A stretch of DNA of 64,000 bases, from the NCBI GenBank assembly GCA_023392945.1, contig JAEWNB010000069.1, positions 1 through 64,000 on the forward strand, written 5' to 3'. This document shows, piece by piece, positions 37,441 through 46,068 of this stretch (the first letter of the stretch is position 1; the number at the start of each line of letters is the position of its first letter). The DNA is from Bacteroidota bacterium (lineage in GTDB: Bacteria > Bacteroidota > Bacteroidia > Bacteroidales > WCHB1-69). The translations under genes were made by a program, and so were the position numbers. The notes below the pieces were generated by a model. The model searched no databases. It had not been told where the DNA came from and saw only the letters and a list, made by a program, of their open reading frames with translations.

Positions 37441-37764
37441 TTACCTTCTACCTGTTTTAACTGGTTTTTCAGGAGCGGTTGCCGGAGCAGTAGCTTCAAC
37501 TTCAATTTTTTTTGATGCAACAGTAACTTTTCCATCTTTTGCTTCAACTTTAACAGCTTTTGGAGCTTCGGGTTTAGCTTCAGGTTTTGAAACAGCAGGT
37601 TTTGTCTCAGGAGCAGGAGTAGCAACTGCTACAGGAGGTACTGACTCAACAACTGCTTCAACAGCGGTTGAGTCAATGGGAGTAACTTCAACAGGTTGTT
37701 CTTTTTTATTGCCACAAGCAACAAATAAACCGGCAGCTAATAATACTAGAAATAATTTTTTCAT
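37441..37764 (-). CDS. small Lys/Pro/Ala/Val-rich lipoprotein
   Basis: A 107-residue lipoprotein. The signal peptide ends in lipobox LFVAC (Cys17), followed by GNKKEQP. The mature part is low complexity: acidic near the front, then repeated PEAKPEAPK-like and VEAKDGKVTV segments, with a basic end PVKTGRR. Such Pro/Lys/Ala-rich tails can span the periplasm or bind peptidoglycan. No enzymatic motif is present and no family is recognised. Confidence 0.75.
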   Translation of the reverse strand: MKKLFLVLLAAGLFVACGNKKEQPVEVTPIDSTAVEAVVESVPPVAVATPAPETKPAVSKPEAKPEAPKAVKVEAKDGKVTVASKKIEVEATAPATAPEKPVKTGRR

Positions 37765-37797
37765 AATTAATTTGATTTAAGGTGTTTATTATTAAAA

Positions 37798-38295
37798 CTA
37801 ATTGCGCGTATAGGTAAGGGTAAATGTATAATTTCTTTGTTCCTTTGCCGGATTAGCGTCATCTTCAATAAAAGAATAATTGATTTTAAGTGTATTTTTA
37901 TCTAAGGTAACGATATCAACAGTTTCAACTTCGGAATCATAGAAAAAGGGAATTTGCATATTCAATTTGGTTTCATCTTCATTGAATGACCAAACACCGA
38001 TAGCTGTAGTTTCGGTATAACCCCCTTCACATAAATCATCTTTCGGATCCAGGGTTTGAGAACCATCTTCCTTAAAATAAATGATATCATCTAATTCACA
38101 ATCATATAAATAACCGTCAAAAAGACTGGAAATTGAATTGCCGTTCAATAGCTCATAATCAGGTTGACTGGTTGCAGCGGTAAGAGTCCAACCCTTACTG
38201 GCAGTAAGATAAGAAGTATTGGTTTCATCTTTACAGGAAGATAAACCCACCACTAATACCACACAAAATGCAATAAAAAAAAGGTTCTTTTTCAT
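37798..38295 (-). CDS. lipoprotein, lipocalin-like
   Basis: A 165-residue lipoprotein (start ATG 38295; the nine residues before it in the longer frame are not signal-like). The signal ends in VGLSSC with Cys-Lys-Asp-Glu after it. The mature domain has SKGWTLTAATSQPDY, IIYFKEDGSQTLDPKDDLCEGG, GVWSFNEDETKLNM and LDKNTLKINY, the pattern of small lipocalin-like domain proteins abundant in Bacteroidota. Function unknown; probably surface- or periplasm-exposed. A 33-base gap separates it from the next lipoprotein gene. Confidence 0.75.
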   Translation of the reverse strand: MKKNLFFIAFCVVLVVGLSSCKDETNTSYLTASKGWTLTAATSQPDYELLNGNSISSLFDGYLYDCELDDIIYFKEDGSQTLDPKDDLCEGGYTETTAIGVWSFNEDETKLNMQIPFFYDSEVETVDIVTLDKNTLKINYSFIEDDANPAKEQRNYTFTLTYTRN

Positions 38296-38334
38296 AATAA
38301 TCGTATTTAAATTAATAATCAAAATTAATTACTG

Positions 38335-38342
38335 CAAAATTA
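38335..38342 (-). promoter_or_regulatory. -7 element of the lipocalin-like lipoprotein gene
   Basis: Minus strand TAATTTTG followed by C, about 40 bases upstream of the start. The rest of 38343-38519 is AT-rich and holds nothing else I can name. Confidence 0.4.
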
Positions 38343-38519
38343 CTAAAAAAAAAGATTATCAATTAGGGTAAATCATAAATAATGTTAATTTGATTTTTTT
38401 GATTAATAAGAATAATAAACCCATTTATAATCAAGACAAAATCAGAAAACACAAAAAAATAGAAAAAAATAAATTTATAAGAAAAAAAATTGTAATTTTA
38501 CACGCTCAAAAAAAGGAGA

Positions 38520-38607
38520 GGAGAGATGGCCGAGTGGTCGAAGGCGCACGCCTGGAAAGTGTGTAAACGCCGAAAGCGTTTCAAGGGTTCGAATCCCTTT
38601 CTCTCCG
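38520..38607 (+). tRNA. tRNA-Ser (anticodon GGA)
   Basis: Type-II tRNA of 88 bases. Acceptor strands GGAGAGA (38520-38526) and TCTCTCC (38600-38606) pair, followed by discriminator G. The anticodon loop is CTGGAAA, giving GGA (reads TCC/TCT). A long variable arm (AACGCCGAAAGCGTT) is present, as in serine tRNAs, with the T-loop GGTTCGAATCC. CCA is not encoded. No convincing -7 element precedes it. Confidence 0.97.
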
Positions 38608-38693
38608 CGAGTTTAAATGGTTTAAATTCAAATAAATAGATAAAGTAAAAACAAAAAAAACAATTCATTAATTTAAAAATCAGTAAAGTAATT

Positions 38694-39515
38694 ATGAAAA
38701 AACTAATCGCTTTATTTACCGTGATAGGATTCTTAACCTTCGGTAATACAAATGCAACGTTTGCACAAAAAGAACAAAAAGCCGACAATGCAACCAAAAC
38801 AGAACAAGTTCAAGACTCAGTTTCAGCTGCAGCACCAGCCGAACAGGCTCAATTAGTTGAAGATGAAGACGAGACCGCAGAACAAAGTTTACATTATGTT
38901 TTAAAGAATAAATTTATTGAAGGTGGTGCTATTTGGATGGCTCCAATCCTTATCAGTTTAATTTTGGGTTTGGCATTAGTTATAGAGCGTATTTTCTATT
39001 TAAATTTTGCTTCTGTCAATTCTAGTAAACTTTTGAATAAAATTGAAGATGCTTTAAACAACGGTGGTGTTGAAAAAGCAAAACAACTTTGTGCTGATAC
39101 CAAAGGACCTTTGGCATCTGTATTTTATGAAGCTTTTGACCATTATGATGAAGGCATGGAGTCAGTTGAAAAAGCCGTTGATTCTTATGGCGGCGTTCAA
39201 TTGGGAAAATTAGAGGCTAATCTTAGCTGGATTTCATTATTTTTAGCTTTAGGACCAATGCTCGGGTTCTTGGGAACAGTTGTCGGAATGGTACAGGCAT
39301 TTGATGCTATTGAAGCAGCCGGTGATATTTCTCCAACCATTGTTGCTGGCGGTATGAAAGTGGCTTTGATTACTACAGTTTTCGGTTTGATTTCTGCCAT
39401 TATCCTTCAGATTTTCTACAACTACATTTTATCCAAAATCGACACCATCACCAATGATATGGAAGATGCTACCATTGGTTTTATGGATATTTTGGTTAAA
39501 AATAAAAACAAATAA
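38694..39515 (+). CDS. exbB: ExbB/TolQ-type proton channel subunit
   Basis: Inner-membrane subunit that couples the proton gradient to TonB-dependent transport; 273 residues. A cleavable signal peptide (about 1-24, ending ATFA) and a Glu/Ala-rich periplasmic stretch precede the core. Three transmembrane segments are visible: about 75-100, then 180-205 (FLALGPMLGFLGTVVGMVQAF) and 220-245 (GGMKVALITTVFGLISAIILQIFY). The last two are the conserved MotA/TolQ/ExbB pore. It is the first gene of the exbB-X-exbD-exbD operon. Gaps between genes are 42, 1 and 2 bases. Confidence 0.95.
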   Translation: MKKLIALFTVIGFLTFGNTNATFAQKEQKADNATKTEQVQDSVSAAAPAEQAQLVEDEDETAEQSLHYVLKNKFIEGGAIWMAPILISLILGLALVIERIFYLNFASVNSSKLLNKIEDALNNGGVEKAKQLCADTKGPLASVFYEAFDHYDEGMESVEKAVDSYGGVQLGKLEANLSWISLFLALGPMLGFLGTVVGMVQAFDAIEAAGDISPTIVAGGMKVALITTVFGLISAIILQIFYNYILSKIDTITNDMEDATIGFMDILVKNKNK

Positions 39516-39557
39516 TTTTGAGATTTCTCAATTCTTAACCTCTACATTAAATATAAT

Positions 39558-40505
39558 ATGAGTAAGAAAATAATTAATATAATAATTTTTACGGTCGCCG
39601 CTATCGCTTGTGCTCTTGGGCTTTGGTTTGCCATATTTTTCAATAATGACACCCAGGATTTATATGACGAGGTTGGCGTTTTAAAATCAAACAATGCTGA
39701 GATGTTGGTTGATTTAGAATCCGTAACCCTTGATAAACTCCCCACTTTCATTGAAAAATATCAAAAAGTGACTGACTCCTTTAATGTTGCATCAAAAGAG
39801 GTGCAACTCCAAAAAGATATTCTTTATACCTATATTTCAAACTTAGATGAATTAACAGAGGTCTCTTTTCCTGAATTTCAGAAAGGTTTTGACTCCTATT
39901 CGACTCTGTTATTTGCAAAAAGCAATAATGCAAAAAAATATACCGATGGTTTCAAGTCGGTTGCCGATTTTCCTTCATTAGAAGGCTATATTGATCAACT
40001 TAATGGAGAATATGCCGTTGTCAAACAGGATTATTTATTGAACAAAGAGTATGTTAAATCAATGAATAATATGGTAAAACGTGTTTCTGATATCAATGAA
40101 ATAGTTTCCGAAAGTAAAAAAGTGAGTGAATTTTCCACTCTACAAAGTGATATTAAATCTTCTAAGTCTGAAAATAGTATTTTTACTGTGTCTATCTTTC
40201 TTTTTTACATAATCTTTGCATTCTCAATTATTCTTGTTATTTCATTCTCTTTGTATCATATTGTTGTTAACATCAAATCATCATACAAAGCGTTAATGGG
40301 AGTTGGAGCAATTGTTATTGCCCTTATCATTGGATTTTTTATTGCCAGTCCTGATCTCACCCCCGTTGCCATAAAAGTTGGTATTGCTTCTGGTGCTGCC
40401 AGATGGGTAGAAGCCGGTATATATACATTTTACTTTGTATTCCTTGCAGCATTAGCATCCATTGTTTTCACATTAGTTATGAATGCAGTAAAAAAAATAA
40501 AATAA
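39558..40505 (+). CDS. membrane protein of the exb operon, unknown function
   Basis: A 315-residue membrane protein inserted between exbB and exbD. One N-terminal helix (about 7-28) is followed by a long periplasmic, probably coiled-coil region (about 35-200). At the C-terminus are three helices: about 207-235, 245-265 (LMGVGAIVIALIIGFFIA), and 285-310. I recognise no characterised family; proteins of this arrangement recur in Bacteroidota Exb operons. One base separates it from the following exbD, so it is probably part of the energiser complex. Confidence 0.75.
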   Translation: MSKKIINIIIFTVAAIACALGLWFAIFFNNDTQDLYDEVGVLKSNNAEMLVDLESVTLDKLPTFIEKYQKVTDSFNVASKEVQLQKDILYTYISNLDELTEVSFPEFQKGFDSYSTLLFAKSNNAKKYTDGFKSVADFPSLEGYIDQLNGEYAVVKQDYLLNKEYVKSMNNMVKRVSDINEIVSESKKVSEFSTLQSDIKSSKSENSIFTVSIFLFYIIFAFSIILVISFSLYHIVVNIKSSYKALMGVGAIVIALIIGFFIASPDLTPVAIKVGIASGAARWVEAGIYTFYFVFLAALASIVFTLVMNAVKKIK

Positions 40506-40506
40506 A

Positions 40507-41085
40507 ATGGCTAGAAGAGCTCCCTCAATAAACACAGGTTCAATGGCGGATATTTCATTTCTGCTTTTGTCATTTTTTCTTATGGTCTCATCCATCAATA
40601 CTGAGCAAGGTATTCCTCGAAGATTACCTCCTCCAAAAGATGAAAAGGCTACCGAGCAAAAAGTTGATATTAACAGACGTAATGTCTTGAGTGTACTTGT
40701 AAATTTTAACGATGAACTTTTGGTTAACGGTGAAGAGATTCAGATTTCTCAACTTAAAGAGAAAGCTATGGAATTTTTGGAAAACCCTACTAATTCTGCT
40801 TCTTTACCTGAAAAGAAAATAAAAGAAATTAACTTTCTGGGAGACTATCCTGTCTCCGAAGGGGTAATCTCTCTTACAAATGACCAAAGTACCAGTTATG
40901 ATATGTATGTTCAAGTTCAAAATGAACTTCAGAAAGCAGTAAACGAACTAAGGGATAAAGTATCTTCTTCCTATTTTGGAAAGAAATATGAAAACCTTGA
41001 TACTGCTTTTCAGAATTCAATTCAAAAAGCGGTTCCTATGAACATTTCTGAAGCACCACCTATCGATTACAATAAAACAGAATAG
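40507..41085 (+). CDS. exbD: ExbD/TolR-type subunit (first copy)
   Basis: Biopolymer transport protein of 192 residues. The single N-terminal transmembrane helix includes the proton-relay aspartate in SMADISFLLLSFFLMVSS. A periplasmic domain follows that is longer than in E. coli ExbD. The second exbD copy starts 2 bases beyond the stop. Together with ExbB it would energise TonB receptors such as the one at 1495. No tonB gene is seen in the window. Confidence 0.93.
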   Translation: MARRAPSINTGSMADISFLLLSFFLMVSSINTEQGIPRRLPPPKDEKATEQKVDINRRNVLSVLVNFNDELLVNGEEIQISQLKEKAMEFLENPTNSASLPEKKIKEINFLGDYPVSEGVISLTNDQSTSYDMYVQVQNELQKAVNELRDKVSSSYFGKKYENLDTAFQNSIQKAVPMNISEAPPIDYNKTE

Positions 41086-41087
41086 TT

Positions 41088-41582
41088 ATGTCACGATTTA
41101 GAAAAGGCGAAAAAAAAGAACTTCCGGCTATTAACACCGGTTCAATGTCTGATATTATTTTTATGTTTTTATTCTTCTTTATTACTATTACTAATATGCG
41201 AGATGCCAGCTTAAAGGTTACTTATACAGCTCCCAAAGCTACTGAAGTCCAAAAACTGGAAAAGAAATCCTTGGTGGCAAGTATCTATGTTGGGGCCCCC
41301 GTTGGGAAAAACGAAAACACACTCCCTCCTGGAAAAATTTCTGTTCAATTAAATGACCAAACAATCAAACAAGAAGAACTTGTTGCAGATGTTCGAGATT
41401 TTGTTGGAACAGAAAAAGAGTCTCGCAGTGAAGAAGATAAAAACAAATTGACATTTTCATTGAAAATTGACAAAAGTGTACAAATGCGTTATGTAAACAT
41501 CATTAAATCTGAATTACGTAAAAACAATGCACTTAAAATCAATTATGCTGCCGGTAAAATTGCGGAAACGAAGAAAAATTAG
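41088..41582 (+). CDS. exbD: ExbD/TolR-type subunit (second copy)
   Basis: A second, divergent ExbD of 164 residues with the same N-terminal architecture: SMSDIIFMFLFFFITITN contains the proton-relay aspartate. The periplasmic domain ends in KINYAAGKIAETKKN. It starts 2 bases after the first copy and ends the Exb operon. Two ExbD paralogs per operon are usual in Bacteroidota and may form a mixed dimer; this is inferred. Confidence 0.93.
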   Translation: MSRFRKGEKKELPAINTGSMSDIIFMFLFFFITITNMRDASLKVTYTAPKATEVQKLEKKSLVASIYVGAPVGKNENTLPPGKISVQLNDQTIKQEELVADVRDFVGTEKESRSEEDKNKLTFSLKIDKSVQMRYVNIIKSELRKNNALKINYAAGKIAETKKN

Positions 41583-41612
41583 AACATTTATGTTTAACCA
41601 AAATAATTATTT

Positions 41613-43625
41613 ATGAAAAAAGTGATTTTTACCCTTGCAATGATTGTTTTAACAGTGGCTGTTTTCGCACAACAACCCGTTAAAATGTATCAACAAAACC
41701 CTGCTTCTCAAAAAGTAGCACAAAAAGTACTGAACGGAAGAGAAACAGGTGAAGCCTTTAGTCTTCCTGCCCCCATGGTAAGAAATACCGAAGCCAATTA
41801 CATTGGCTCAACTTACTATGATTTACAAACAAATTCATCAATGGGCAGTAGAATTATTGCTCATGAAGATGGAACTGTCAGCTATGCTTGGACAACTTGC
41901 GGAACTGGATCTGCAACCCGCGGAACCGGGTACAATTATTTCTCAAACGGAAGTTTAGTTAATGATTATACCAGTACTGCCAGAATTGAAACAACAAGAA
42001 CAGGTTGGGCAAATCTTGCCCCACTGGGTACCGGAACTGAAATTGGAGAAATTGTAGTTGCACACAACGGCTCAACAGGATTAGTTGTTTCAACAAGACC
42101 TACCAAAGGAACCGGAGACTGGAACTCACAAACTCTTCTTGGACCATCAATAATCAGTGGAACAACTTCAAGCACTGCACTACTTTGGCCTACCATGACA
42201 ACTTCCGGAAATACCGTTCATCTATTTGCTTGTACTGAATCAGATCCCGGATACCTTTATGAAGGAATCCAAACTGCATTAGTATACTACAGAGGAACTT
42301 ATGACAGAACTTCCAATAGTGTTACCTGGGAAAATCCACGTTTAGTTGACGGAATTGATTCTGCCTATATTGGCGAATTTGACGGTGACGCATACAGAGT
42401 AAAAGCTCAAAATGGAAAAGTTGTTTTATTAGTTTGTGGCGCATTATCAGATGTTTTCTACTGTGAAAGCAGTGATGGTGGTACTACCTGGACTAAAACA
42501 ATCGTTTTTGACAGCCCTATTCCTGAAGGATATGTTACAGATGAAGCCTTACTTCCTGACACTCCTTTTGTTTGTGATGGCTCCGGATCATTAGTTATTG
42601 ATGAATCAGGAAATGTACATGTTGCTTTCGGAATTACCCGTATTTTAGACGATGACCTTTCCGATGGTGGCCATAGCTATTTCCCGGGATACGATGCTCT
42701 TCTATACTGGAATAGTACAATGCCTCAAATTACTCAAAGAGTTGATACTCCTGCATACTCTCTTGATCCCGATTATTTATTAACTCAAGGTAGAATTATC
42801 TTCTCAAGACCTGACCTAGACGGCGATGATACTTTATGGTACCTGAATGGTGGCATTGAAAATTATCCAAGTTATGGAATAGGTATGACTTCTCAACCTC
42901 AATTAGTTGCTAATGATGGAACTATTTATCTTTTCTTCAGCTCTGTTTTAGATTTTCCATTCTATGACTATGACCAAACCATGTATTATCGTGGAATATT
43001 CGGAACTAAATCTACTGATAACGGGGCAACTTGGAATATGGATAGTATAAGCTGGCTCTCTTATGGGCAAGATCTTTATTTCGTAGATTGGGATCTCCTT
43101 CCAACAGTAGAAAATCCGATTGATGCCATATTTATCAATAGCGAAAATGTATATGCTGCAGCTGCTGATGAAATTGTAAACGGTAAAGTAAATATGATTT
43201 GGCAAACTGATTATTTTGCAGGATCAGAAATTAAAGAAAATAACTCAGCTGTATGTAACAATATTGCTAATATAAACTGGCTTCAAATCAATGCTTCCCA
43301 GATCGGTTCTTTTAATAATACTAATGAAGTTCATACCGGTGTTTGGGATGAAGATGGAATTTGTGAAAACTCACTTTCAGAAATGAAAATGTATCCAAAC
43401 CCTGCAACAACTTCAGTTATTATTACAGTTAATTCATTGACTGGTTGTCAAGCAACTTTAAGTGTTACAAATCTGATGGGACAAACTGTTTATAATAACG
43501 CTGTTGCCCTAACTTCAGGTACTAATCAATTGACTCTTAATGTTTCTGAATTAAGCAATGGTTTCTATATGGTTAATATTAAATCCAATACAGGAACAAC
43601 CACACAAAAATTAATCGTTAGATAA
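41613..43625 (+). CDS. secreted T9SS type-A protein with Asp-box (BNR-like) repeats
   Basis: Exported 670-residue protein. The signal peptide (about 1-19) is followed by a probable beta-propeller (about 55-560) with two Asp-box-like motifs, ESSDGGTTWTKT and STDNGATWNMDS, typical of sialidase-like propellers. The C-terminal type-A T9SS domain (about 590-670) has KMYPNPATTSVIITV, VTNLMGQTVYNN and LSNGFYMVNIKSNTG. No sialidase arginine triad can be confirmed. It lies 30 bases after the exb operon without a terminator between, so it may be co-transcribed. Confidence 0.85.
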   Translation: MKKVIFTLAMIVLTVAVFAQQPVKMYQQNPASQKVAQKVLNGRETGEAFSLPAPMVRNTEANYIGSTYYDLQTNSSMGSRIIAHEDGTVSYAWTTCGTGSATRGTGYNYFSNGSLVNDYTSTARIETTRTGWANLAPLGTGTEIGEIVVAHNGSTGLVVSTRPTKGTGDWNSQTLLGPSIISGTTSSTALLWPTMTTSGNTVHLFACTESDPGYLYEGIQTALVYYRGTYDRTSNSVTWENPRLVDGIDSAYIGEFDGDAYRVKAQNGKVVLLVCGALSDVFYCESSDGGTTWTKTIVFDSPIPEGYVTDEALLPDTPFVCDGSGSLVIDESGNVHVAFGITRILDDDLSDGGHSYFPGYDALLYWNSTMPQITQRVDTPAYSLDPDYLLTQGRIIFSRPDLDGDDTLWYLNGGIENYPSYGIGMTSQPQLVANDGTIYLFFSSVLDFPFYDYDQTMYYRGIFGTKSTDNGATWNMDSISWLSYGQDLYFVDWDLLPTVENPIDAIFINSENVYAAAADEIVNGKVNMIWQTDYFAGSEIKENNSAVCNNIANINWLQINASQIGSFNNTNEVHTGVWDEDGICENSLSEMKMYPNPATTSVIITVNSLTGCQATLSVTNLMGQTVYNNAVALTSGTNQLTLNVSELSNGFYMVNIKSNTGTTTQKLIVR

Positions 43626-43648
43626 TTTATTATATCTATTGATCCGAA

Positions 43649-43680
43649 AAAAAGGGCGACCATTCGTTGCCCTTTTTATA
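43649..43680 (+). terminator. intrinsic terminator of the T9SS Asp-box gene
   Basis: AAAAAGGGCGAC pairs with GTTGCCCTTTTT over a 5-base loop. A longer yicC frame starting at 43639 would run through this hairpin, which argues for the later start at 43708. Confidence 0.85.
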
Positions 43681-43707
43681 TTTATAACAGACAATAAAAG
43701 AGAATCT

Positions 43708-44580
43708 ATGATAAAATCAATGACGGGGTTTGGGAAAACTGCTTTAGCAATTAATGGAAAGTCAGTTTTAATTGAAATCAGAGCATTAAACAGCAAACAG
43801 CTTGATATAAGCACTCGTATAGCTCCACTATTCAGAGATAAGGAAAATGAGATCCGGACGATTCTTGCCAAGGAATTGGAACGGGGAAAAATTGATTTTT
43901 CTATCTATATCGAAAATAATGAATCCCAATCTATTACAATCAATTCAAACCTGGCAAAAGCATATTACAAGAGTTTAGTTAAGCTTTCTGATGAATTAAA
44001 GAATCCGGTATCCAGTGATATTTTTATTCAAATACTTAGAATGCCGGAAGTAATAACTACCCCCAAAGAAGAATTGTCTGAAGAAATTTGGATTCACACT
44101 TCAAATGCCATCCATGAAACATGCAAAAAGTTGAATGATTTTAGATTATCTGAAGGAAATCATTTAGCAAAAGACTTTGAGAAAAGGATTTTGCTGATCG
44201 AGAAAATGGTGGAAGAAGTAGATCCTTTTGAAAAAAACAGGATTGAATATATCCGTAAAAATTTCATCCGACAACTCACAGATTTGCCCAAAGAGGCAGA
44301 TTATAATGTAAGTCGTTTGGAGGAAGAAATTATTTATTATCTTGAAAAAATTGACATTACAGAAGAAAAAGTAAGGTTAAAAAAACATTGCTCCTATTTT
44401 TTAGAGACTATGAATGAATCTGAATCAAATGGTAAAAAACTGGGCTTTATCATTCAGGAAATCGGACGTGAGGTTAACACAATGGGCACTAAATCTAATG
44501 ACTTTAATATTCAATGCATTGTTGTAAAGATGAAAGATGAGATTGAAAAAATGAAAGAACAGATTGCCAATATTTTATAG
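43708..44580 (+). CDS. YicC/YloC-family endoribonuclease
   Basis: Cytosolic 290-residue protein (start MIKSMTGFGK). The N-terminal YicC domain has SMTGFGKTALAINGK and EIRALNSKQLDISTRIA. The C-terminal DUF1732 domain has EKNRIEYIRKNF, DYNVSRLEEEIIYYLEKIDITEEKVRLKKH and GFIIQEIGREVNTMGTKSND. YicC and its relatives are endoribonucleases involved in RNA decay and stationary-phase physiology. der follows after 82 bases. Confidence 0.95.
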   Translation: MIKSMTGFGKTALAINGKSVLIEIRALNSKQLDISTRIAPLFRDKENEIRTILAKELERGKIDFSIYIENNESQSITINSNLAKAYYKSLVKLSDELKNPVSSDIFIQILRMPEVITTPKEELSEEIWIHTSNAIHETCKKLNDFRLSEGNHLAKDFEKRILLIEKMVEEVDPFEKNRIEYIRKNFIRQLTDLPKEADYNVSRLEEEIIYYLEKIDITEEKVRLKKHCSYFLETMNESESNGKKLGFIIQEIGREVNTMGTKSNDFNIQCIVVKMKDEIEKMKEQIANIL

Positions 44581-44662
44581 AATTTAAATGCCATTTTAGT
44601 AAAGTATTTGGAGCAATATATTTATAATAACAAGTGAAAAGAAACAACGCAGAAATAGAACA

Positions 44663-45967
44663 ATGGGAAATATTTTATCATTAGTTGGAAGACCCAATGT
44701 GGGAAAATCCACTTTATTCAACAGACTTACAAAAACCCGTGAGGCAATTGTAGATTCAGTTTCCGGAGTCACACGAGACCGGAATTATGGCAAGAGCGAT
44801 TGGATTGGTTATGAGTTTTCTGTCATTGATACAGGGGGGTATGTGATGGGATCTGAGGATGTTTTTGAAAAGGAAATTCGGAAGCAAGCCACTTTGGCCA
44901 TAAAGGAATCCGATGTTATTGTGCTGATTGTTGATGGCAGAGAAGGGGTTACCCCATTAGACGAAGAAGTTGTTGACATTCTGCGCCGTTCGAAAAAACC
45001 ATTCTTTCTGGCAGTAAATAAAATTGACAGTCCAAGCAACTACTATGATTATACCGATTTTTACAAACTGGGAATCAAGGAAATATTTCCAATTTCTGCA
45101 ATTTCAGGTGGAGGAACGGGAGAGTTGCTGGATGAAGTTGTTAAGCATTTTTCCAAAGATATTAAAGAAGATTTGGAAGATTTACCCAAAATTGCCATTG
45201 TGGGCAAACCCAATGTCGGAAAATCATCTTTTATCAATACTATTCTTGGCTTTGATCGCCATATTGTAACTCCTATAGCCGGCACAACACGTGATTCAAT
45301 CTATACAAGATACTCAGGCTTTGGCTTTGACTTTTATTTCATTGACACTGCAGGGCTTCGCAAAAAGAAAAAAGTGGAAGAGGATCTGGAGTTTTATTCT
45401 GTTATGAGAACGATAAGGGCGATAGAAAATAGTGATGTTTGTATAGTGATGTCAGATGCAACCGAAGGTTTTGACGGTCAAGATATCTCTATTTTTAGTC
45501 TAGCTATCAGAAATCACAAAGGAGTTGTTTTGGTACTGAATAAATGGGATTTAGTAGAAAAAGGCAATAAGACACATAAAGAGTTCGAGGAATATGTTAG
45601 GGATAGAATTGCTCCTTTTACGGATGTCCCGATAATTTTTACCTCTGTAATAAATAAACAGCGAATTTTCAAGGTATTGGAAATGGCAATTGAGGTATAT
45701 AAAAATAAATCAAGAAGGATTCCCACTTCTGAATTAAACGAGGTTATGTTGCCTATCATTCAGCAGACACCACCACCTGTTGTTAAAGATAAAGTAATCA
45801 GGATTAAATTTATCACTCAACTTCCCACTTCTTTTCCTGCCTTTGCCTTTTTCTGTAATCTTCCACAATATAGTAAGGATAGTTACAAAAGGTTTTTGGA
45901 AAACAGGATTCGTGAAAAATGGAATTTCTCGGGAGTTCCAATGGAGATTTTCTTCCGAAAAAAATAG
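44663..45967 (+). CDS. der: ribosome-associated GTPase Der (EngA)
   Basis: Essential GTPase for 50S subunit assembly; 434 residues. It has two tandem G domains, G1 of the first GRPNVGKST (residues 8-16) and of the second GKPNVGKSS (about 179-187), each with DTGG/DTAG and NKID/NKWD motifs. A C-terminal KH-like domain (about 350-434) ends in [21 protein letters not shown]. No promoter element is clear in the 82 bases after yicC. Confidence 0.98.
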   Translation: MGNILSLVGRPNVGKSTLFNRLTKTREAIVDSVSGVTRDRNYGKSDWIGYEFSVIDTGGYVMGSEDVFEKEIRKQATLAIKESDVIVLIVDGREGVTPLDEEVVDILRRSKKPFFLAVNKIDSPSNYYDYTDFYKLGIKEIFPISAISGGGTGELLDEVVKHFSKDIKEDLEDLPKIAIVGKPNVGKSSFINTILGFDRHIVTPIAGTTRDSIYTRYSGFGFDFYFIDTAGLRKKKKVEEDLEFYSVMRTIRAIENSDVCIVMSDATEGFDGQDISIFSLAIRNHKGVVLVLNKWDLVEKGNKTHKEFEEYVRDRIAPFTDVPIIFTSVINKQRIFKVLEMAIEVYKNKSRRIPTSELNEVMLPIIQQTPPPVVKDKVIRIKFITQLPTSFPAFAFFCNLPQYSKDSYKRFLENRIREKWNFSGVPMEIFFRKK

Positions 45968-46068
45968 TACTATTCTCTTTTCTCATAATTTGACTTTAAG
46001 GAAAGTAACACAAGAAAAATCAGTAAGATTAGAGATGATATTTTAAATTGAATCCAAAAATATAGCTA

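Noticed and set aside
43639..43707. Upstream extension of the YicC-like gene
   Set aside because: It runs through an intrinsic terminator; MIKSMTGFGK is the conserved family start.
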